Source: Lysobacterales bacterium (GTDB taxonomy: Bacteria > Pseudomonadota > Gammaproteobacteria > Xanthomonadales > Rhodanobacteraceae). From it: a DNA stretch of 5,100 nt. The position numbers and the translations under genes were made by a program. Location: assembly GCA_013298265.1 (NCBI GenBank), contig JAAFHE010000341.1, positions 1 through 5,100 on the forward strand. The letters are read 5' to 3'. The notes below the pieces were generated by a model. It worked only from the letters and a program-made list of their open reading frames with translations, made no database searches and had not been told where the DNA came from. This document shows, piece after piece, positions 1 through 5,100 of the stretch (within the stretch, counting starts at the first letter, position 1; each line of letters opens with the position of its first letter).

Positions 1-138
1 GGGTTCTTCGACATCGGCGGCAATTCGATACTCGCGGTCGCCGTCGCACGCCGCGTCGCCGAGGAATTTGCACAGCCGTTCCACGTCACCGATCTGTTCA
101 AGCACGTCAGCGTGCGTGCGGTCGGGGCGGCGCTCGCG
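1..138 (+). other. Carrier protein domain, NRPS type (PCP/T), C-terminal part
   Basis: Residues 1-46 begin inside the core motif of a peptidyl carrier protein: GFFDIGGNSI, where Ser9 (codon 25-27) is the predicted phosphopantetheine attachment site. The FFxxGGNS form is that of NRPS carriers; PKS ACPs in this family normally read GxDS, as the second carrier in this window does. The helix after the serine (LAVAVARRVAEEF) and the later VTDLFKHVSVRAV segment match helices II to IV of the fold. Helix I is outside the window. The domain should hold the aminoacyl or peptidyl thioester that KS1 accepts. Which amino acid is used cannot be told, because the adenylation domain lies upstream. A starter A-T loading unit and an internal C-A-T module are both possible. 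Confidence 0.9.
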
Positions 139-3100
139 GCCGCCGCGCCACCGCGCAGCGCGCCGGCGTCCGCACCGGTCGCGACACGGGTTGCGGCTGC
201 CGGCGTCACACCGGCCTTGTCGGCCAACGTTTCACGTGTCGGGATCTCTCCGGACAGCGTTGCCGTCATCGGCATGTCCTGCCATTTTCCCGGCGCGCCC
301 GATATCGTCACGCTCTGGGACAACCTCGCCGCCGGCCGTGAAAGCATCGAATTCCTGTCGCGGCAGGACGGACTGCACGCCGGCATTCCGGCCGAACTGC
401 TCGACAACCCGGACTACGTCGCCGCGCGCTCGACGATAGCGGGCAAGGCCTCGTTCGACGCGGCGTTCTTCAAGGTCACGCCGCGCGACGCCCAGCTCAT
501 GGATCCGCAGCTGCGTCACCTGCTGGAGCATTCCTGGGGCGCCGTGGAAGACGCGGGCTACCGCACCTCGCAGATCGCCGACAGCGCGGTGTTCATGTCC
601 GCGGCGGCGTCGTTCTATCACATGCCGGCGTTCGAGCAGGCGAGCCAGGTGCTCGACCGTCCCGATGAATACGTCGCCTTCGTCTGGGCGCAGCCGGGCA
701 CGTTGCCGACGACGATATCGCACAAGCTCGGCCTGAAGGGCGCGAGCCTGTTCGTGCATTCGAACTGCTCCTCGTCGCTGACGGCGCTCGCAAGCGCGCA
801 TCGGCACATCGTCGGCGGCCAGTCAAAACATGCGCTGGTCGGCGCGGCGACCCTGCTGGCCTATTCCTCGCTCGGCTACCTGCATCAGGCCGGCATGCAC
901 TTCTCGAGCGACGGGCATCTGCGGGCCTTCGACGCGGCCGCCGACGGAATGATTTCGGGCGAAGGCGTCGCCGTCCTGCTGCTGAAGAACGCAGCCGACG
1001 CAATCGCCGACGGCGACCACATTTATGCGCTGCTGCGCGGCATCGCGCTGAACAACGACGGCGCCGACAAGGCGGGCTTCTACGCGCCGAGCGCGAAGGG
1101 CCAGGCCGAGGTCATCGAACGTGCCCTCCAGACTACCGGTATCGATCCCGCGTCGATCAGTTACGTCGAGGCGCACGGCACGGGAACGCGGCTCGGCGAC
1201 CCGATCGAGTTCGGTGCACTGACCGACGTGTACCGCCGCCATACCGACCGCCGCCAGTTCTGCGGCCTGGGCTCGATCAAGAGCAACTTCGGTCATCTGG
1301 ACGCTGCCGCGGGTCTGGCCGGCTGCCTCAAGGTAATGCTGAGCCTCGCGCATGCGCGGATTCCGCCGACGCTGCATTTCACCTCGCCCAACCCGGCGAT
1401 GGCGCTCGAGGCCTCGCCGTTCCATATCGTCAGTACGCTGACCGACTGGTCCGCAGGCGACTCGCCGCGCCGCGCCGCCGTCAGCAGCTTCGGCATCGGC
1501 GGCACCAACGCCCATGCGATTTTCGAGGAATGGGTGCCACCGGCACAGGCCGCCATCAGCGGCGTGTGCCTGCTGCCGTTGTCGGCGCGCAGTGAAGAAC
1601 GCCTGCGTGTCTACGCCGGTCGGCTCGCGTCGTTCCTGACACGCGCCGCGAACAGCGATGCGGGAACGGCGATACCGTCGCTGGCCAGCATCGCGTTCAC
1701 GCTGCAGCTCGGTCGCGAGCCGATGGGCCACCGCATTGCCCTGTCGGCCGCCTCGGTCGAGGAGGCGGCGGCGAAGCTGCAGCGCTATGCGGACGGCGAT
1801 GCGTCGATCGACGGTCTGTATCGCGGCGAGGTCAAATCGCAGGACCACGGTGAGTCACAGCTACTCGCCGACGACGATTTCCGCCAGACCATCGATTCGT
1901 GGATCGCGAAAGCGCGCTACGCCAAGCTGCTGGAACTCTGGGTGCGCGGGTTCGCGTTCGACTGGAGCCGGCTCTATCGCGGCACACAGCCGCCGCGCGT
2001 ATCGCTACCGACCTATCCGTTCCTGCGGCAGGATTACTGGCTGGACTCGACCGCGCGCGACCAGCGCCTGCGCGCGGCGAGGGCCGCTGGCGCGGCCGGG
2101 CCGGCGGTTGGCGACGCCGCCGCCGCGCCCGCACACACAGCCGGTGTCGAACTGCTGACGCTGCAGGAGCAGTGGGCGCCGGCTGCCGGCACGCCGGCAC
2201 GCGGGCAGGCCCCGCAACGCATCCTGTGCCTCGCGGATGACGAAGACACCGCGCAACAGATCGCGACCGAGTGGCGCCGCTCTGACGCGGCGGTCGAGGT
2301 GATCACGGTGTCGCTGGTGGATGGAACCGAAGCAGCGCGCGATCAGATCCGGCGCGGCGACAGCGACAGCTATCGCGCAGTACTCAGCGATATGGCCGCG
2401 CGCTACGGCAGTGTCGACACCGTGGTCTACGCCGCGTCGCTGCGCACACCGGCCGGTGGGGATAGCTGGCGCGAGGCATTCGCACTGATCCAGGGGCTGC
2501 TGGTTGCGGGTCTCAAACTGCAGCGGCTGCTGATCGGCGTGGTCTATACGGATGCGCTGTCGCGCTGTCATGCGGAGTCCTGGATCGGCCTCGCGCGTTC
2601 GCTGCGCGTGCTCGTGCCGCAGTGGTCGGTGTCGCTGCTGCTGCAGCGCGGGGCCATCGAAGCATCGGCCGACGTGCGGCAGTGGGCGCAGCGCGCGTGG
2701 CAGGAGTTGCGCGCGGAGTCGGCGGCTACGGTGCGCTACGAGGGCGAGCAGCGCTATGCGGCACGTATCGAGGAATGCGCGTTCGTCGACGGCGACAACG
2801 GCCTGACCGCGGGCGGTGTGTACTGGATCACCGGCGGTGCCGGCGGGCTCGGCGCGGCGGTTGCGCAGCACCTGCTACAGCGCTACGACGCCAAAGTTGT
2901 CCTCAGCGGCCGGCGCGAACTCGATGTGGCGCAGATTGAACAATTGCATCAATGGACTCATGGCGGCGGCGAAGTGCTCTATGTCGCCGCCGACGTCACC
3001 GACGCCGCGGCGATGCGCGCGGCCGTGGCGCAGGCAGTCTCGCGTTTCGGCCACATCGACGGCGTGATCCACGCGGCCGGTGTCGCGACGGCCGAGACGC

Positions 3101-5100
3101 TCGTGCAGAAATCGGCGGAGGCTTTCGCGGCGGCGCTGTCGCCGAAGGTGCGCGGCACGCAGGTGCTCGATGAGGTCATGGCGCAACAGCCGCTGCGCTT
3201 CGTCTGCTATTTCAGTTCGAGTGCGGCGCTGCTGGGCGACTTTGGCGGCGGCGACTATGCGATGGGCAACCGATTCGCGCTCGCGTATGCGCAATACGTC
3301 CAGGCAAAGCCGGGCTGCCGGCGCATCGCGATCGCGTGGCCGATCTGGGAAGCCGGCGGCATGCAGGTCGGCGACGCCTCGTCGACGAAGCTCTATCTGC
3401 AAGCGAGCGGCCAGCAGGCGCTGACGACGGCGCAGGGCCTCGCGCTGTGGGAACGCGCGCTCGCGCAGCCGGGCGGTCACTATGTGGTCAGCGCCGAGCG
3501 TGCGCGCATCGAGCGTGCGTTGGTCATGCACGCGCCGCTGCCGGCGGAGCGGCTGCCGGAACCGGCGGCGGCCGGTACGGCGCGTCGTCCGGAGTTGCGC
3601 GGCCTCACGCTCGAGCAGTGCGTGCAGTGGGAACTGCGCGAGCAGATCGGCGCGTTGCTGAAGCTCGATCGCGAGCAGATCCGCGTGCAGGAAAACCTCG
3701 CCGACTACGGGTTCGATTCGATCACGCTCGTGCAATGGGCGCGGGTGATTTCGCGGCATTACGCGATCGACGTGACGCCGGCGATCTTCTTCAGCCAGAC
3801 AAGCCTCGAAAAAGTGGTCAGCTGGCTGCTCGCGCAGCACGCGCCGCAACTGGAAGCGTTCTACGGCCCGGCAAAGCCGGTGCCGACGCTAGCGAAAGCG
3901 CCGGCCGCGGTCTCGCAATCGGCGGTGCGCAGTGCGCCGCCGGTCGAAAGGGTCGACAGCGCGTCGGCCGGTGCTGCCGAACCGATCGCGATCATCGGCA
4001 TGAGCGGTCGCTTCGCGCAGTCGCGGACAATCGAAGAATTCTGGAACCTGCTCGTCGAAGGCCGCGAGGCGATCACCGAAATTCCGGCCGAGCGCTTCGA
4101 CTGGCGCGAGGCCTACGCGGCCGGTGCGATCAAGGGCAAGTGGCTGGCCACGCTGCCGGGCGTGTCGGAGTTCGACACGCTGTTCTTCGACATTTCACCG
4201 CGCGAAGCATCGACGATGGACCCGCGCCAGCGCCTGCTGCTCCAGGAAGCGTGGAATGCGCTCGAAGACGCGGCCTGCGGCCAGTCGCAACTGACGCAGC
4301 AGGCGATCGGAATGTTCGTCGGCGTGGAGCAGGGCGACTATCAGGCGCTGTCGGCGGGCCAGGGCACGCTGACGAGCAATCACGATGCGGTGCTCGCGTC
4401 GCGGCTGTCGTATTTCCTCGACCTGCACGGTCCGGCGATGGCGCTCAATACCTCGTGTTCGTCGGGTCTCGTCGCGGCGCATCAGGCCTGTCTGAGCCTG
4501 CGTGCCGGGGAGTGCGACACGGCGATCGCGGCCGGCGTGAATCTCATGCTGTCGCCGTACGCGTATGTCGGCATGACCCAGGCGGGCATGCTGTCGGAGG
4601 ACGGGCGCTGCTATGCGTTCGACCGGCGGGCGAACGGCCTGGTACCGGGCGAAGCAGTCGTCGCGGTCGTCCTCAGGCGGCTGTCGAGCGCGCAGGCGAA
4701 CGGCGATCCGATCCGCGCGGTCATCGTCGGCAGCGGCATCAACTACGACGGCCACACCAACGGCATCACCGCGCCGAGCGGTGCGGCGCAGGCGCAGCTC
4801 ATCGGCGACGTCTATGCGCGCGCAGGTATCGATGCGCGGCAGATCGGCTACGTCGTCACGCACGGCACGGGCACACGGCTCGGCGATCCGGTCGAAGTCA
4901 ATGCGCTGCAGCAGGTGTTCGGCGCACATACGGCCGACCGCGGCTTCTGCGCACTGACCTCGACCAAGGGCAATGTCGGTCACACCTTCGCCGCCGCGGG
5001 TCTCGTCAATCTCGTCTGCGCGGTACAGGCGCTGCAGCACCGGCAGATTCCGGCGAGCCTGCACGGCGATCAACAGAGCGAATACATAGCCTGGGAACAC
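1..5100 (+). CDS. Hybrid NRPS / trans-AT type I polyketide synthase, internal fragment (partial at both ends)
   Basis: Frame 1 is open over all 1700 codons, with neither start nor stop codon in the window, so this is the middle of a megasynthase gene. Domain order is PCP (C-terminal part) - KS - post-KS linker - KR - ACP - KS (N-terminal part). All catalytic residues expected for each domain are present. The KS1-to-KR stretch holds no acyltransferase (no GHSxG motif) but does hold a linker ending in LPTYPF, which is typical of synthases served by a separate trans-acting malonyl-AT. The protein is inferred to take an aminoacyl or peptidyl thioester from an upstream NRPS module, add one malonyl-derived C2 unit, reduce the keto group and hand the chain to the next module, in the cytoplasm. 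Codon use is uniform throughout (G/C-ending codons, no TTA), giving no sign of a frameshift or recent patchwork. The family and module type are secure; the product and gene name are unknown. Confidence 0.97.
139..255 (+). other. Ala/Pro-rich interdomain linker between PCP and KS1
   Basis: Residues 47-85 are dominated by Ala, Pro, Val and Ser (for example AAAAPPRSAPASAPVATR) with no recognisable fold. This is the usual flexible tether that lets a carrier domain reach the next ketosynthase. PCP and KS are therefore joined covalently on one polypeptide here and do not communicate through docking domains. Confidence 0.8.
256..1533 (+). other. Ketosynthase domain KS1, following an NRPS carrier
   Basis: Residues 86-511 form a complete beta-ketoacyl synthase, from SVAVIGMSC to GGTNAHAIFEEW. 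The catalytic triad is intact: Cys256 in SNCSSSL, His392 in EAHGTGT and His432 in KSNFGH. The domain would take the PCP-bound aminoacyl or peptidyl group onto Cys256 and condense it with malonyl-ACP with loss of CO2. Several positions differ from a textbook KS. The active-site Cys is preceded by HSN, where DTA or QTA is usual. The motif after the FF segment is MDPQLR (167-172), where MDPQQR is usual. Residues 373-376 lie downstream of an NNDGADKAGFYAPS stretch that I associate from memory with trans-AT KSs placed directly after NRPS modules. The fit between these features and the upstream PCP supports an amino-acid-accepting KS. Exact clade assignment needs a phylogeny. Confidence 0.95.
1534..2040 (+). 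other. Post-KS linker / trans-AT docking region
   Basis: Residues 512-680 follow KS1 and carry the typical trans-AT post-KS pattern: LLPLSARSEERL (564-575 nt-equivalent residues 524-535), SLASIAFTLQLGREPM with its alpha-helical TLQLGR core, LYRGEVK, the helical WIAKARYAKLLELWVRGFAFDW segment (the residues in view end with the conserved DW), and finally LPTYPF at 669-674 with RQDYW after it. In trans-AT synthases this region packs against the KS and is described as the docking platform or remnant for the free-standing acyltransferase. No AT nucleophile motif (GHSxG) or substrate motif (HAFH/YASH) occurs here. Its presence, in place of a cis-AT domain, is the main reason for calling the system trans-AT. 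Confidence 0.85.
2041..2145 (+). other. Low-complexity spacer between post-KS linker and KR
   Basis: Residues 681-715 are Ala/Arg/Gly-rich (for example RAARAAGAAGPAVGDAAAAP) and show no domain signature. A dehydratase would normally sit here. Its HxxxGxxxxP motif is absent, and the spacer of about 35 residues is far too short for a double hot-dog fold, so this module goes directly from KS to KR. Confidence 0.75.
2146..3345 (+). other. Ketoreductase domain (structural and catalytic halves)
   Basis: The N-terminal structural half (residues 716-938) starts at VELLTLQEQW and includes the VVYAASL and WIGLARSLRVLVPQW segments. It is a degenerate Rossmann half that does not bind cofactor. The catalytic half (939-1115) opens with the NADPH-binding TGGAGGLG (944-951), then VVLSGRRE with the Arg residues that favour NADPH, ADVTD (997-1001) and HAAG (1024-1027). 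The tetrad is complete and correctly spaced: Lys1049, Ser1073 (+24), Tyr1086 (+13) and Asn1090 (+4). The enzyme is therefore predicted active and would reduce the beta-keto thioester made by KS1 to a beta-hydroxy thioester. At the position of the B-type LDD signature it reads ATA, and the A-type Trp eight residues before Tyr1086 is Leu1078. This argues against B-type, but product configuration is not firmly predictable. Confidence 0.94.
3346..3600 (+). other. Post-KR linker
   Basis: Residues 1116-1200 begin right after the IAWPIWEAGG segment that normally closes a trans-AT ketoreductase. They continue with a helical LTTAQGLALWERALAQ stretch and a YVVSAERARIERAL segment. The tail (about 1175-1200) is Pro/Ala/Arg-rich and acts as a tether to the ACP. 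The segment resembles the C-terminal lid and helix that packs on the KR, and no additional enzyme domain fits in 85 residues. Confidence 0.7.
3601..3843 (+). other. Acyl carrier protein domain (PKS type)
   Basis: Residues 1201-1281 form one complete ACP: helix I (LEQCVQWELREQIGALLKL), the core motif YGFDSI with phosphopantetheine Ser1240 (codon 3718-3720), helix II (TLVQWARVISRHY), then VTPAIFFSQTSLEKVVSWLL for the loop, helix III and helix IV. It should carry the malonyl extender supplied by a trans-AT and then the elongated chain during KR action. Trp1246 lies exactly six residues after the serine, giving DSxxxxxW, the spacing reported for ACPs that recruit beta-branching (HMG-CoA-synthase-like) cassettes. 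Here it co-occurs with an active-looking KR, so that role is uncertain. It is a single ACP, not a tandem pair. Confidence 0.95.
3844..3978 (+). other. Ala/Pro-rich interdomain linker between ACP and KS2
   Basis: Residues 1282-1326 are rich in Pro, Ala, Ser and Val (for example YGPAKPVPTLAKAPAAV) and have no domain signature. The linker joins the ACP covalently to the next ketosynthase, so the following module continues on the same polypeptide. Confidence 0.8.
3979..5100 (+). other. Ketosynthase domain KS2, N-terminal part (cut by window end)
   Basis: The domain begins at EPIAIIGMSGRF (residue 1327) and runs past the window edge. About 375 residues are seen, so only the last 50 or so, including the GGxNAH motif, are missing. 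The triad is present: Cys1486 in NTSCSSGL, His1621 in THGTGT and His1661 in KGNVGH. The FDWREAY...KGKWLATLPGVSEFD stretch, MDPRQR (1406-1411), VPGEAVVAVVLRRL and the final IPASLHGDQQSEYIAW are the style of trans-AT elongating KSs from a different clade than KS1. The usual Glu/Ala before HGTGT is Val-Thr here. KS2 would accept the beta-hydroxyacyl chain from Ser1240. Whether it elongates fully depends on the unseen downstream module, but nothing visible suggests a non-elongating (KS0) domain, since His1621 of HGTGT is intact. Confidence 0.94.

Noticed and set aside
68..439. + strand frame 2 open frame opposite the PCP/KS1 start, and similar short + strand frames (1658-2158, 1899-2240, 2552-2939, 3080-3424, 4613-4957)
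   Set aside because: Arg/Ser/Ala-rich translations typical of out-of-frame reading in high-GC coding DNA. All lie inside conserved PKS domains in frame 1.
823..1848. Long open frame on the minus strand (341 codons)
   Set aside because: Its codons are exact reverse complements of the sense codons. That frame stays open only because TTA, CTA and TCA codons are rare in the high-GC PKS frame; its ends coincide with in-frame TCA codons. The Arg/Ala-rich translation matches no family I recognise.
1534..2145. Possible degenerate cis-acting acyltransferase or a dehydratase between KS1 and KR
   Set aside because: No GHSxG, no HAFH/YASH and no HxxxGxxxxP motif. The region fits the post-KS linker of trans-AT synthases ending in LPTYPF, followed by a short spacer.
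3601..3843. Tandem ACPs, often found with beta-branching
   Set aside because: Only one GxDS motif (Ser1240) is present between KR and KS2.
2005..3849. Minus-strand frames of 288 and 324 codons opposite the KR and ACP
   Set aside because: Same in-register antisense shadow, broken by CTA codons such as the one at 2875-2877. The + strand carries a complete KR tetrad and ACP motif over the same bases.
4195..5100. Minus-strand frame of 301 codons opposite KS2
   Set aside because: In-register antisense shadow starting at the sense TCA codon 4195-4197. The + strand encodes the KS2 catalytic triad.
1..5100. Promoters, terminators, RNA genes, insertion sequences, CRISPR repeats or attachment sites
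   Set aside because: The entire window is coding in one frame with conserved PKS domains or their linkers. No intergenic space, direct-repeat array or inverted-repeat boundary was seen.

Overview
The whole window is one uninterrupted + strand reading frame (frame 1, 1700 codons, no stop, open at both ends). It is an internal piece of a very large multimodular hybrid NRPS / trans-AT type I polyketide synthase gene. The base composition is high in G+C (about two thirds by eye). Codons ending in G or C dominate, TTA is not seen in frame, and CTA and TCA are rare. Together with the module style, this suggests a high-GC proteobacterium; Burkholderia-like beta-proteobacteria or a gamma-proteobacterium of the Lysobacter/Xanthomonas type are plausible. 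The genus cannot be fixed from this sequence.

Domain layout, by residue of the window translation: C-terminal part of an NRPS-type carrier protein (1-46, Ser9); Ala/Pro linker (47-85); ketosynthase KS1 (86-511, Cys256/His392/His432); trans-AT post-KS linker/docking region ending in LPTYPF (512-680); spacer (681-715); ketoreductase structural half (716-938) and catalytic half (939-1115, Lys1049/Ser1073/Tyr1086/Asn1090); post-KR linker (1116-1200); acyl carrier protein (1201-1281, Ser1240); Ala/Pro linker (1282-1326); ketosynthase KS2 (1327 to beyond the window edge, Cys1486/His1621/His1661). No acyltransferase, dehydratase, enoylreductase or methyltransferase lies between KS1 and KS2.

Inferred chemistry: an aminoacyl or peptidyl group on the NRPS carrier is taken up by KS1. 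It is extended by a malonyl unit that a separate AT protein loads onto the ACP, reduced by the KR to a beta-hydroxy (gamma-amino-beta-hydroxy) acyl-ACP, and passed to KS2. The first module is thus an amino-acid-to-polyketide switch point. The notable details are the SNCSSSL active-site context of KS1, a Trp six residues after the ACP serine (the position used as a beta-branching signature) in a module that also has an intact KR, and a KR lacking the usual stereochemical fingerprints. No intergenic DNA, RNA gene, mobile element, CRISPR array, promoter or terminator is visible. The long reading frames on the opposite strand are shadows of the coding strand.
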